36,459 nucleotides of DNA from an uncultured Hyphomicrobiales bacterium (GTDB lineage Bacteria > Pseudomonadota > Alphaproteobacteria > Rhizobiales > Xanthobacteraceae): contig CAIYTE010000027.1 of assembly GCA_903929045.1 (NCBI GenBank), positions 1 through 36,459 of the forward strand. The letters run 5' to 3'. The notes under the pieces were generated by a model. The model was not told where the DNA came from, did no database searches, and saw only the letters and a list, made by a program, of their open reading frames with translations. The position numbers were made by a program, and so were the translations under genes. Shown one piece after another: positions 22,605 to 30,648 of the stretch (position 1 is the first letter of the stretch; each line of letters starts with the position of its first letter).

Positions 22605-22655
22605 GGCCCCTGGATTCCGGGCCCGCGGGCAAGTGCCCGCGTCCCGGAATGACGG
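22605..22655. repeat. REP family 2, copy d (5' side of the GIY-YIG gene)
   Basis: GGCCCCTGGATTCCGGGCCC, GCGGGCAAGTGCCCGC, GTCCCGGAATGACGG: a long central stem (GCGGGC/GCCCGC with loop AAGT) inside the family-2 arms. It separates the nuclease from the upstream BKACE gene on the same strand. Confidence 0.88.
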
Positions 22656-22673
22656 CGTGAATAACCCGAGCCC

Positions 22674-23609
22674 TTAGAAATTCACCTTGTCGCCGCCCTT
22701 GAGCGAGAGGATCTCGCGGGCGTCGTCCGGCGTGGCGATTTCGAGGCCGAGGCCTTCGAGAATCTTGCGCACCTGCGTGACCTGCTGCGCGTTCGACTCG
22801 GCGAGCTTGCCGGGGCCGATCCAGAGCGAGTCCTCGAGGCCGACGCGGACGTTGCCGCCCATCGCCGCCGCCTGCGCCGCAACGCGCATCTGCGCGCCGC
22901 CGGCGCCGAGCACCGACCAGTGATAGTCGTCGCCGAACAGCCGGTCGGCGGTGCGCTTCATCATCATGATGTCTTCGGGATGCGTGCCGATGCCGCCGAG
23001 AATGCCGAACACCGACTGAATGAACAGCGGCGCCTTGATGAGGCCGCGGTCGAGGAAGTGCTTGAGGGTATACAGATGCCCGATGTCGTAGCACTCGACC
23101 TCAAAGCGCGTGCCGTTCTCGGCGCAGGTTTTGAGGATGAACTCGATGTCGGCGAGCGTGTTCTTGAACATGCCCTTCTTCGAATTCTCGAGATACGGCT
23201 CTTCCCAGTCGAATTTGAACTTGCCCTTGTAGCGCGGGATCATCGGATAGAGACCGAAGTTCATCGTGCCCATGTTGAGCGAGGCGACTTCGGGCTTGAG
23301 CACTTCGGCCGGCTTGACGCGCTCTTCCACCATCATGGTCGGCGAGCCGCCCGAGGTGAGATTGATGACGACGTTGGAACGCTGCTTGATCACCTTGACG
23401 AAAGGCAGGAAGGCTTCCGGCGTCTGGTCGGGGCGGCCGTCCTGCGGATTGCGCGCGTGCAGATGGACGACGGCAGCGCCGGCTTCGGCGGCGCCGATGG
23501 CGGCATCGGCGATCTCCTGCGCCGTGATCGGAATATGCGGCGACATCGACGGCGTATGAATGGCGCCGGTTACGGCGCAAGTGATGATGACTTTGCGTGA
23601 TTTCGCCAT
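22674..23609 (-). CDS. Beta-keto acid cleavage enzyme (BKACE, DUF849 family)
   Basis: 311-residue TIM-barrel zinc enzyme of the family whose founder, Kce, converts 3-keto-5-aminohexanoate and acetyl-CoA to acetoacetate and an aminoacyl-CoA; other members use different beta-keto acids. Motifs: KVIITCAVTGAIHTPSMSPH, the metal-site AAVVHLHARNPQDGRP, NLTSGGSPTM, ECYDIGHLYTL and GNVRVGLEDSLWIG. Length fits (about 300). The start at 23609 is used because GGA sits 6 bases before it, while the ATG at 23615 overlaps that site. Divergent from a DMT transporter. The substrate subgroup cannot be assigned by eye. Confidence 0.93.
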   Translation of the reverse strand: MAKSRKVIITCAVTGAIHTPSMSPHIPITAQEIADAAIGAAEAGAAVVHLHARNPQDGRPDQTPEAFLPFVKVIKQRSNVVINLTSGGSPTMMVEERVKPAEVLKPEVASLNMGTMNFGLYPMIPRYKGKFKFDWEEPYLENSKKGMFKNTLADIEFILKTCAENGTRFEVECYDIGHLYTLKHFLDRGLIKAPLFIQSVFGILGGIGTHPEDIMMMKRTADRLFGDDYHWSVLGAGGAQMRVAAQAAAMGGNVRVGLEDSLWIGPGKLAESNAQQVTQVRKILEGLGLEIATPDDAREILSLKGGDKVNF

Positions 23610-23717
23610 GAGCATTCCATCCCGGTAATGATTGCGTTGACGTTTCGTTGTTGGACTTGAGGGCCGATCCTAGAGTATCAGCCATGCTCAAGTCACCCCA
23701 CCGGGAGCCGCGCTGAC

Positions 23718-24617
23718 GTGCCGGACGACAAAGCTCAACCTGCGGCGACGTCTGGCCTGCTGGTCGGTACAGTCTGCGGCGTTGCGGCAGCGTTCGGGTG
23801 GGCAGCGGGTTTCGCCGCTGCAAAACACGGCATCACCATCGGCTTTACACCGGCCGACCTCGCCTTTCACCGCTTCTTCTGGTCCGGCCTGCTGCTGATG
23901 CCGCTGGCCTTGCGCGCGGGCTTCGTGAAGCTCGGCGGCATCGGCTGGGGCCGCGGTCTCGTCATGATGTTCATGGCCGGGCCGCCGCAATCGCTGATGG
24001 CCTATACCGGCTTCATCCTGGTTCCGCTCGGCCACGGCACGACCATTCAGCCCGCGTGCGCTGCACTCGCCGGTCTCATTCTGGCGACCTTGGTGTTGGG
24101 CGAGCGGCCCACCATGACGCGCATTGTCGGCGGCCTCATCATCATCGCCGGCCTGATCGTGTTCGGCCTGGAATCGCTGACGACCATCGGCTCGCATGGT
24201 GTCGGCGGGGATCTGTTGTTCGCCGCCGCCGGCGTGTTCTGGGCCGGCTTCGGCACGGTGCTGCGGATGTGGCGTGTGCCCGGCATGGCGGCCGCCAATG
24301 TCGTCGGCGCGCTGTCGATTTTCATCTTCCTGCCGCTGTTCTTTATCTTCGCCGGTTTCGACAACATGATCAGGCTGGGCTTCACCGAAAACCTGCTGCA
24401 GGCGCTGGTGCAAGGCATCATGGCCGGCGCCGGACCGATCTTCCTGTTCGCGCGCTCGGTGATGCTGCTCGGCGGCGGACGCGCCGCGACCTTCCCGGCC
24501 TTGGTGCCGGGATTCGCGCTGGTCATCGGCTACGTCGCGCTCGGCATCGTGCCGAGCCTCGCGCAGATCGTCGGCATGGCGATCGTGGTGGTGGGATTCA
24601 GGTTTGTGGTGAAGTGA
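23718..24617 (+). CDS. EamA/DMT-family transporter
   Basis: 299-residue inner-membrane protein with about ten hydrophobic segments in two EamA repeats (about 12-145 and 160-298). Features include AAAFGWAAGFAAAKHGI, the Pro-rich helix end PPQSLMAYTGFILVPLGHGT and VLGERPTMTRIVGGLIIIAG, the family's typical end of repeat 1. It starts at GTG 23718 with GGGAG about 10 bases upstream. DMT proteins export or import small metabolites such as amino acids; the substrate is unknown. Divergent from the BKACE gene over 108 bases, so the two may share regulation. Confidence 0.92.
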   Translation: MPDDKAQPAATSGLLVGTVCGVAAAFGWAAGFAAAKHGITIGFTPADLAFHRFFWSGLLLMPLALRAGFVKLGGIGWGRGLVMMFMAGPPQSLMAYTGFILVPLGHGTTIQPACAALAGLILATLVLGERPTMTRIVGGLIIIAGLIVFGLESLTTIGSHGVGGDLLFAAAGVFWAGFGTVLRMWRVPGMAAANVVGALSIFIFLPLFFIFAGFDNMIRLGFTENLLQALVQGIMAGAGPIFLFARSVMLLGGGRAATFPALVPGFALVIGYVALGIVPSLAQIVGMAIVVVGFRFVVK

Positions 24618-24618
24618 G

Positions 24619-24721
24619 CCGTCACCCTGAGGTGCGCGCTCTTGCGCGCCTCGAAGGGCGGCGGCTCAACTGTGGCCGCTCATCCTTCGAGGCTCGCTCC
24701 GCTCGCACCTCAGGATGACGG
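24619..24721. repeat. REP family 1, head-to-head pair (empty form)
   Basis: Unit A (24619-24663, CCGTCACCCTGAGGTGCGCG to CCTCGAAGGGCGGCGG) and inverted unit B (24674-24721, GGCCGCTCATCCTTCGAGG to CACCTCAGGATGACGG) between the convergent DMT and acyl-CoA dehydrogenase genes. It starts 1 base after the DMT stop codon and ends 5 bases before the other stop, so it fills the gap exactly and is placed to act as a bidirectional transcript end. Confidence 0.85.
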
Positions 24722-24726
24722 ATAAC

Positions 24727-25953
24727 TTACTCCGGCCCCGCGTATTTCCCCGCCGTCTGCGGGAACAAGTTCTTGACGATCTTCATCTTCGAGATGTCGA
24801 CCGTCGCATCCATGTGCAGGAAGATGGCGGCGTCGCGGAACAGCTTCTCGATGCCGAAGTCGAGCATCATGCCATTGCCGCCGTGCAGCTCGACGGCGTG
24901 CTGCGTCACCTTCATCATCTCTTCCGACGCGAACACCTTGGCCATGTTGCAGAGCACCTCGGCATCCGGTGCGTCGGCATCGACCGCCGCCGACGCCCGC
25001 TCCAGCAGCGAGCGCACCGCCTCGATGCGCACCGCCATGTCGGCGAGCCGCAGCGCCACCGCCTGATGCTTGATCAGAATGCGGCCGCCCTGCACGTAAT
25101 TCTGCACGTATTCCGACGTCGCTTCGAAAGCGCGCACGCCGACACCGAGATTCTTCGCCGCCTGGATGATCTTGCCGGGACGGAAATAGACGCCGGCCTT
25201 GCCGAGCGCGTCGCCTTCCGCCAGCACGTGATCGTCCGGCACGAACATGTCCTCGAACGCCACTTCGCCGTTGTTCATGTAACGGCAGCCAAGCGTTTCG
25301 TTGCAGCGCGCCACCGAGAACCCCTTGGTGTCGCGCGGCACCAGGAACGATGAAGTGCCCTGCTGCATCCCCACCTTGGGATTGGTGTTGGCATAGACGA
25401 CGTAGAGTCCGGCATCGTAGCCGTTGGAGATGAACTGCTTGCGGCCGTTTACGATCCAGCCGCCATCGGTCTTCACCGCCTTGGTCTGCATCGCGGCTTC
25501 CGGCACGTTGTAGGGCAGCCAGCGGTCGGAGGCGCCGCGCGGCTCGGTCAGACAATGCGCCAGCAGGAATTGCGGGTCGTCGACGAGGCGCTTGAACCAT
25601 TTCTCCTGCAGCGGCCGCGGCGCCAGTTGCCGCAGCAGCACCGACACCTTCCAGTTCTGCACCAGCTTGTCGGCGAGACCGGAGTCACCACGCGCGATTT
25701 CCTCCGAGATCATGGCGAAGGTCGCGACCTCGGTGCCCTTCTCCAGCTCGACGCCGCCGAATTCCTCCGGTACGCCCAGAGTGCGGATGCCGATCTTGTC
25801 GGCGCTGTCGAGAATGGACGCCGGCAGCCGCCCTTCCGGCTCCATCGACCATTCCTGCTTCCAGTTCTGCTTGACGAAGGGCAGCACCACATCGTCGACA
25901 AAATCGCGGCAGCTCTGCCGCATCATCCGCTGTTCGTCCGAAAGCTGAGCCAT
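24727..25953 (-). CDS. Acyl-CoA dehydrogenase family protein with Asp at the catalytic-base position
   Basis: 408-residue FAD enzyme of the acyl-CoA dehydrogenase fold: N-terminal helical domain (about 1-125), beta domain with LAHCLTEPRGASD and GGWIVNGRKQFISNG, and C-terminal helical domain with VELHGGNGMMLDFGIEKLFRDA. Ungapped comparison with medium-chain dehydrogenase (IYQIYEGTSQIQ) aligns its catalytic Glu with Asp382 here (FLHMDATVDIS). The alternative base position used by isovaleryl-CoA dehydrogenase is also not Glu. The flavin core looks functional, so a different acyl-CoA substrate or a shifted reaction is likely. ATG at 25953 follows AAGGAA. No adjacent electron-transfer or CoA-ligase gene. 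Confidence 0.92.
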   Translation of the reverse strand: MAQLSDEQRMMRQSCRDFVDDVVLPFVKQNWKQEWSMEPEGRLPASILDSADKIGIRTLGVPEEFGGVELEKGTEVATFAMISEEIARGDSGLADKLVQNWKVSVLLRQLAPRPLQEKWFKRLVDDPQFLLAHCLTEPRGASDRWLPYNVPEAAMQTKAVKTDGGWIVNGRKQFISNGYDAGLYVVYANTNPKVGMQQGTSSFLVPRDTKGFSVARCNETLGCRYMNNGEVAFEDMFVPDDHVLAEGDALGKAGVYFRPGKIIQAAKNLGVGVRAFEATSEYVQNYVQGGRILIKHQAVALRLADMAVRIEAVRSLLERASAAVDADAPDAEVLCNMAKVFASEEMMKVTQHAVELHGGNGMMLDFGIEKLFRDAAIFLHMDATVDISKMKIVKNLFPQTAGKYAGPE

Positions 25954-26107
25954 GCTGGTTCCTTCCCAATTACGCTTTATTGACCTTCAAAGGCCTTTTC
26001 GTTGCCGCATTACGCCACCACCAACCTCTTTGGGGACGTTGGGGAAGACGTGCCTTGTTGCCCGAATCATAGTCATATGCGGGCCTTCTCGACGAGCGGA
26101 ATAACGC

Positions 26108-27499
26108 ATGGATTTTACCGATTTTAACGAGACCCTGGCGTCGTTCCTCGAGGCCGCGCGGCATACCTTGCGCACCGAGCTGACATCGCTGTGGCTGCCC
26201 ATCCAGTTGGGCCTGATCGGCCTTGCCGTGCTGATGGCGCTCGGCATCGCCCTGTCGTTCCGCCGCCGCGTCGATCTGGTCAGCCTGACGATGGGCTGGC
26301 CGCCCTATCTGCGCATCGCGGTGCGCGCTTTTGTCGACTATCTGGCGCCGATCGCCTTCATCTTTGTCATGATGGCGATCCGCGCCGCGTTGCGCGCCGA
26401 CGTCATCAACCCGCGCACCTATCTGCTCGGCGTCGCCATCAGCCTGACCACCGCCTGGGTGATCATCAACATCGCCGCCGGCGTCATTCACAACCGCTTC
26501 GTCAATCGCGTCGTCACGGTGACGGCCTGGACCATCGCGGCGCTGAGCATCCTGCGCCTGCTCGATCCGGTGACCGCGAGCCTCGATTCGCCGTCGGTGA
26601 TGGTCGGTGGCCTGCGGCTGTCGCCGTTGCTGCTGCTCAAGACCACGGCGCTCTTGCTCATCACCTTGTGGGGCGCCAATGCGCTCGGCAATTTCCTCGA
26701 CAAGCGGGTGCAGAGCTTCACCGACCTGACGCCGTCGATCCAGGTGCTGATCACCAAACTGATCCGCATCGTGCTGATCATTCTGGCCGTCGTCATCGCG
26801 CTCAATTCGATGGGCATCGATCTCTCGGTGCTCGCCCTGTTCTCCGGCGCCGTCGGTGTCGGTCTCGGTTTCGGTTTGCAGAAGATCGTGTCGAACCTGG
26901 TCAGCGGCATCATCCTGCTCGCCGACAAGTCGATCAAACCGGGCGACGTGATTTCGGTTGGCGATCATTTCGGCCGCGTCGGCAATATGGGCGCGCGTTA
27001 CACCTCGGTCGATACGCGCGACGGCCGCGAATATCTGATCCCGAACGAAGACTTCATCACGCAACGCGTCGCCAACTGGACCTATTCAAGCAACCTTGTG
27101 CGGCTGTCGGTGAAATTCAACACCACCTATGACAGCGATCCGCGCCGCGTGCAGGAAGCCGCCGTCGCCGCTGCGCAAAGCATCGAACGCGTGGCGAAGA
27201 AGCCGATGCCGAGCTGCATGCTGTCGGCCTTCGGCGCCAGCGCGCTGGAATTCGAGCTGTGGTTCTGGATCACCGATCCGGCATCGGGCGTCGCCAATGT
27301 CAAAAGCGACGTGCTGCTGGCGCTGTGGGATGCGCTCGACCAGCAGGGCGCGAAAATCGCCAAGCCGGGCCCGGCCCGCGTCATCTACGAACTGGCGAAC
27401 ATCAAACCCGAGACGCACGAAGACGAACCCGATCCCGGCAAGGATGAACCGGACTCACCGCTGCCCCGCGACGCCGGCAAGGGCCCGTTCAGGAGTTAG
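26108..27499 (+). CDS. MscS-family mechanosensitive ion channel
   Basis: 463-residue small-conductance mechanosensitive channel or relative. Several N-terminal membrane helices (between about 30 and 215) precede the MscS core: pore-lining helix with FSGAVGVGLGFGLQKIVSNL (Gly/Ala-packed, as in MscS TM3), then the beta domain SGIILLADKSIKPGDVI, YLIPNEDFITQRVANWTYSS, and the alpha/beta cytoplasmic vestibule to about 430. A charged Pro/Asp/Glu-rich tail follows. Length is greater than E. coli MscS (286), owing to extra N-terminal helices. The stop overlaps that of the convergent toxin gene. A role in osmotic downshock relief is expected. Confidence 0.94.
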   Translation: MDFTDFNETLASFLEAARHTLRTELTSLWLPIQLGLIGLAVLMALGIALSFRRRVDLVSLTMGWPPYLRIAVRAFVDYLAPIAFIFVMMAIRAALRADVINPRTYLLGVAISLTTAWVIINIAAGVIHNRFVNRVVTVTAWTIAALSILRLLDPVTASLDSPSVMVGGLRLSPLLLLKTTALLLITLWGANALGNFLDKRVQSFTDLTPSIQVLITKLIRIVLIILAVVIALNSMGIDLSVLALFSGAVGVGLGFGLQKIVSNLVSGIILLADKSIKPGDVISVGDHFGRVGNMGARYTSVDTRDGREYLIPNEDFITQRVANWTYSSNLVRLSVKFNTTYDSDPRRVQEAAVAAAQSIERVAKKPMPSCMLSAFGASALEFELWFWITDPASGVANVKSDVLLALWDALDQQGAKIAKPGPARVIYELANIKPETHEDEPDPGKDEPDSPLPRDAGKGPFRS

Positions 27500-27792
27500 G
27501 TTTCTTCGCCACCCCAAGGGTCTTGCCGCGCAGCATGATGCACGTACAGGACCTCAATTTCATTCTCGCGAACACGATAGAAAAGTCTGTACGGATAAGG
27601 AAGCAAAGTCAGCACGCGAATATCGCGATGCATGCCGACGAGCGGGGCACTTTCAGGCCACGTTGAAATGCGCCGTTCGGCCAGACGCAACCGATCTTCG
27701 AACGCGGAAAATACTGTAGGATAGTGAGAAGCTATAAACGCAAGAATTTCATCGAGGTCCCGCCCGGCTCCAGCGGTATAGACGACCCTCAT
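27496..27792 (-). CDS. RelE/ParE-family toxin
   Basis: 98-residue toxin-like protein: MRVVYTAGAGRDLDEILAFI, LRLAERRISTWPESAPLVG, VLTLLPYPYRLFYRVRENEI and EVLYVHHAARQDPW have the ParE/RelE pattern (helical hairpin followed by a beta-sheet with RLFYRV and VLYVHHAAR). ParE members poison gyrase and RelE members cleave mRNA; the RVRENEIEVLYVHHAARQ ending favours the ParE side. Its ATG overlaps the antitoxin stop by the ATGA arrangement, so the pair is translationally coupled. Its own stop overlaps that of mscS on the other strand. Confidence 0.9.
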   Translation of the reverse strand: MRVVYTAGAGRDLDEILAFIASHYPTVFSAFEDRLRLAERRISTWPESAPLVGMHRDIRVLTLLPYPYRLFYRVRENEIEVLYVHHAARQDPWGGEET

Positions 27793-28019
27793 GGGCGATG
27801 TTTGGCAAACACCGCTTCGATCTCCGCCGCGGTAGCAAAGCGACCTTGACGCGCGTCTTCAAGGCCCCGCTCTATACCTGCGAGCTCTTCGGACGACGGG
27901 TGGTAGGCGCCGCCCTGAAGCGCGGTTTCAATCTCACGAGCAATTTCAGCAAGCTCATCCTGAGCCTCTTCCGGCCAGGACTCGGCTCGCGTCATTACGT
28001 CTTTCAGTTTGCTCGTCAT
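27789..28019 (-). CDS. Antitoxin of the RelE/ParE module
   Basis: 76-residue acidic protein (MTSKLKDVMTRAESWPEEAQ, then DELAEIAREIETAL, and a C-terminal IERGLEDARQGRFATAAEIE segment). The EEL-x-GIERGLEDA-x-xGRFA pattern is the toxin-wrapping tail common in antitoxins next to ParE. No clear ribbon-helix-helix DNA-binding part is recognised. The start at 28019 is chosen because the 22-residue extension to 28085 runs into a repeat region and has no ribosome site; TATATT lies shortly upstream. It overlaps the toxin start by 4 bases, the usual antitoxin-first order. Confidence 0.82.
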   Translation of the reverse strand: MTSKLKDVMTRAESWPEEAQDELAEIAREIETALQGGAYHPSSEELAGIERGLEDARQGRFATAAEIEAVFAKHRP

Positions 28020-28086
28020 CTCTGGAATATAGCAAACAGGCGGCGGCCCGCCATACCCGTTTTTTGGGCGCTCGTACTTGACCATG

Positions 28087-28143
28087 CCCCCTCACCCGGT
28101 CCGGCCTTTGGCCGGACCACCCTCTCCCCCAGTGGGGAGAGGG
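28087..28143. repeat. REP-like family 4, two strong tandem hairpins
   Basis: Hairpin 1: GGTCCGGCC, TTT, GGCCGGACC (28098-28118, perfect 9-base stem). Hairpin 2: CCCTCTCCCC, CAGT, GGGGAGAGGG (28120-28143, perfect 10-base stem). The sequence resembles the CCCTCACCC...CCCTCTCCCC repeats dispersed in Hyphomicrobiales genomes (recalled, not checked). It lies just downstream of the aminotransferase stop and upstream of the antitoxin, so it may end the aminotransferase transcript, although no U-tract follows. Confidence 0.8.
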
Positions 28144-28154
28144 AAAGGAAGAAA

Positions 28155-29336
28155 CTAAGCCGCCTTCCGTGTCGACAAAAACTCGTTCATCCGCCCGAGC
28201 GCTTTGAGGATGTTCTCGGTCGAATTGGCGTAGCTCAGGCGGATGTAGCCCTCGCCGAGAATGCCGAAATCCGGACCGCCGATGGTGACGACACCGGTTT
28301 CGTTGAGCAGCGTTGTCGCCAGATCCTTGGCCTTCCAGCCGGTGCGCTTGATGTTGGGAAACGCATAGAACGCGCCCTTCGGCACCACGCAGGACACGCC
28401 GGGCAATTTGTTGAGCCCGTCGACCACGACGTTGCGGCGCTTGTCGAACTCCGCGATCATCGACGCGACTTCATCCTGCGGCCCGGTAAGCGCGGCGAGC
28501 CCCGCGAACTGCGCCGAGGCGTTGACGCAGGAATGCAGGTTGACCGCGAGCTTGCGCGCATAGTCGTAAAGCTTGCCGGGGAATATCGCGTAGCCGAGAC
28601 GCCAGCCGGTCATGGCGTAGGTCTTCGACCAGCCATTGAGCAGGATCAGCCGGTCGCGGATCGACGGATACGACAACAGGCAGACATGCTTCTCGCCGTC
28701 ATAGACCATGTGGTCGTAGATCTCGTCCGACATGATGGCGACGTTCGGCCACTTCTCCAGACCGGCGACGAGCTTGTCGACTTCGCTCTTGGGCGTGACG
28801 CCGCCGGTCGGATTGGCCGGCGAATTGATGATGATGAGCCGCGTCTTCGGGGTGATCAGCTTCAGCGTTTCTTCCGCCGAGAAGGCAAAGCCGTTTTCCT
28901 CCCGGATCGGCACCGGGATCGGCTCAGCGCCGGTGAACTCGATCATGGAGCGATAAATCGGAAAGCCCGGATCGGGATACATGATCTCGACGCCCGGCTC
29001 GCCGAACATCAGGATCGACATGAACATCGTCGGCTTGCCGCCGGGCATGATCATCACATTGTCGGGCGAGACCTCGACCTTGTGGCGCTTGTGCAGATCG
29101 GCGGCGACGGCCTCGCGCAGCGGCGGAATGCCGTTGGCCGCGGTGTAGCCGTGATGGCCGTCGCGCAACGCCTTGATCGCCGCCTCGACGATGAATTCCG
29201 GCGTGCGGAAGTCGGGCTGGCCGATGCCGAGGCTGATGATATCGCGGCCCTGCGCCGCCAGCGCGTTGGCGCGGGCGAGCACCGCGAATGCGTTTTCCTC
29301 GCCGATGCGGTCGAAAGCCGCGACTGTCTTGAGCAT
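28155..29336 (-). CDS. PLP-dependent class I/II aminotransferase (aspartate aminotransferase-like)
   Basis: 393-residue fold-type I aminotransferase. DIISLGIGQPDFRTPEFIVEA is the N-terminal substrate-lid segment; HHGYTAANGIPPLREA, INSPANPTGGV (PLP-binding Asn), SDEIYDHMVYDG (Asp/Tyr of the cofactor ring), WSKTYAMTGWRLGY (Schiff-base Lys) and EGYIRLSYANS (carboxylate-binding Arg) are all present. The pattern is that of class I-gamma enzymes acting on aspartate, alanine or aromatic amino acids. The start at 29336 is preferred over ATG 29342 because GGAG lies 7 bases before it. It follows the FMN hydroxy-acid oxidase gene on the same strand with a 95-base gap and may share a transcript. Confidence 0.94.
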   Translation of the reverse strand: MLKTVAAFDRIGEENAFAVLARANALAAQGRDIISLGIGQPDFRTPEFIVEAAIKALRDGHHGYTAANGIPPLREAVAADLHKRHKVEVSPDNVMIMPGGKPTMFMSILMFGEPGVEIMYPDPGFPIYRSMIEFTGAEPIPVPIREENGFAFSAEETLKLITPKTRLIIINSPANPTGGVTPKSEVDKLVAGLEKWPNVAIMSDEIYDHMVYDGEKHVCLLSYPSIRDRLILLNGWSKTYAMTGWRLGYAIFPGKLYDYARKLAVNLHSCVNASAQFAGLAALTGPQDEVASMIAEFDKRRNVVVDGLNKLPGVSCVVPKGAFYAFPNIKRTGWKAKDLATTLLNETGVVTIGGPDFGILGEGYIRLSYANSTENILKALGRMNEFLSTRKAA

Positions 29337-29431
29337 GCACATTCTCCGGGGCAACCGGCGCTGCGGCCGCTTTTCTTGCGGCGCAGTTCACCCGATTAGC
29401 GGGAGAAAATCAACGCGATCCGGTGCGCGCG

Positions 29432-30484
29432 TTACGCCACGAGATCGCGCGTGATGTCCTTAAGGCTCGCCGTGCCGGTCAACTGCATGGCGCGCACCAG
29501 CTCGACTCGCAGATGTTCGAGCACATCGCGCACGCCGTCGGCGCCGTTCATGGTCAGGCCCCAGATCGCCGGGCGGCCGACCAGCACCGCGCGCGCGCCG
29601 AGCGACAACGCTTTGAGAATGTCGGTGCCGCGGCGGATGCCGCCGTCGACATAGACCTCGGCCTTGCCCGCCACCGCCGAGGCGATCTCCTCGATCGCGG
29701 CCGCCGTCGTCACCGTGGTGTCGATATGCCGGCCGCCGTGATTGGACACGATGATCCCCTTGGCGCCGTGTTCGGCGCAGGCCACGGCGTCATCGGCGCG
29801 CAACACGCCTTTCACCAGCACCGGCATCGGCGAGCGCTTCACCAGCCATTCCAGCTCACCCCATGTCGCGGGAAACACGACCTTGCCGGCGAAGTCGGGA
29901 TGATAGGCGGTGCGCGCCATCGGCTGCCCCGGCATGTTGATGTTAAGAATGTCCGGCGACGGTTCGTGCTGCAGGCGCGCGGCGCGCGGCGACCAGCCGC
30001 CGACCGGCGCGTCGACCGTCAGCACCAGCGCCGTGAAGCCATTGGCGTGCAATCGGTCGATCAGGGCTTCGACTTCGGCGCGGTTCGGCCAGTAGTACAG
30101 CTGAAACCATTGCGGCGCTGTCTTGCGCTCCTTGGCGACGTCCTCGATCAGAATGTTGGAGTTGCTCGCCATGCAATAGGGCACGCCGGCCATGGCCGCG
30201 CCGCGCGCGGTCGCCGCCTCTCCCTGCGGATGAAACAATTTATGACGTCCGGTCGGCGCCACCAGAATGGGGGTCGGCGATGTCTGCCCGAGCAGCGTCA
30301 CGCTGGTATCGACGTTCTCGACGCTGCGCAGCACGCGCGGCCGCAGCCGCATGGCGCGCCAGGCGGTAATGTTTTCCGTGACGCTGATTTCGTCGTCGGC
30401 GCCGGCGGCGCAAAACGCCATCGACGCCGGCAGCATCTCGGCGTGCGCCTGGTGTTCAAGGGCATCGAAATCGACACTGTCCAC
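29432..30484 (-). CDS. FMN-dependent alpha-hydroxy-acid oxidase/dehydrogenase (lactate/glycolate oxidase family)
   Basis: About 350-residue TIM-barrel flavoenzyme that oxidises L-2-hydroxy acids. Motifs: SVTENITAWRAMRLRPRVL, APTGRHKLFHPQGE, WFQLYYW, LVLTVDAPVGG, VLVKGVLRADDAV, the catalytic SNHGGRHIDT (His) and YVDGGIRRGTDILKALSLGA (Arg and phosphate loop). GGAGGA abuts ATG 30490 with no spacing, whereas GTG 30484 is 6 bases after it, so GTG is taken as the start. The longer in-frame extension to 30646 shows no conserved content. No membrane segment is seen, so a soluble oxidase is likely. Substrate unassigned. Divergent from the DUF2252 gene. Confidence 0.92.
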   Translation of the reverse strand: MDSVDFDALEHQAHAEMLPASMAFCAAGADDEISVTENITAWRAMRLRPRVLRSVENVDTSVTLLGQTSPTPILVAPTGRHKLFHPQGEAATARGAAMAGVPYCMASNSNILIEDVAKERKTAPQWFQLYYWPNRAEVEALIDRLHANGFTALVLTVDAPVGGWSPRAARLQHEPSPDILNINMPGQPMARTAYHPDFAGKVVFPATWGELEWLVKRSPMPVLVKGVLRADDAVACAEHGAKGIIVSNHGGRHIDTTVTTAAAIEEIASAVAGKAEVYVDGGIRRGTDILKALSLGARAVLVGRPAIWGLTMNGADGVRDVLEHLRVELVRAMQLTGTASLKDITRDLVA

Positions 30485-30648
30485 GGGCATTCCTCCGGCG
30501 CGTTTCGTTGTTTTGCGGGACATTGGCGCAACGCGGCGCGAACCGCCAGTGCTCAGCTTTGCATGCGTGGCTTGCCCGATCCCCGATTGCCAATGCCGCC
30601 CAGAAAAGCGCATGCTTTGAAAAAATTCAGGGTTCCGGAAACGCATTC

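Larger units (their letters stand above)
22258..22655 (-). mobile_element. Candidate REP-associated GIY-YIG element 2 (family-2 palindromes around nuclease)
   Basis: Palindrome d, nuclease, palindrome c, with palindromes in head-to-head inversion: inner ends CCAGGGGC and GCCCCTGG, outer ends CCGTCATT and AATGAC. The same pair exists without nuclease at 18579-18703. The architecture parallels element 1 (9827-10284) but uses an unrelated palindrome sequence and a different GIY-YIG variant. No other gene or transposase lies within. The mobile nature is inferred. Confidence 0.5.

Noticed and set aside
25970-27064. 364-codon minus-strand frame opposite mscS
   Set aside because: Low-complexity, charged, Gln/Arg/Asp-rich shadow of the MscS channel gene.
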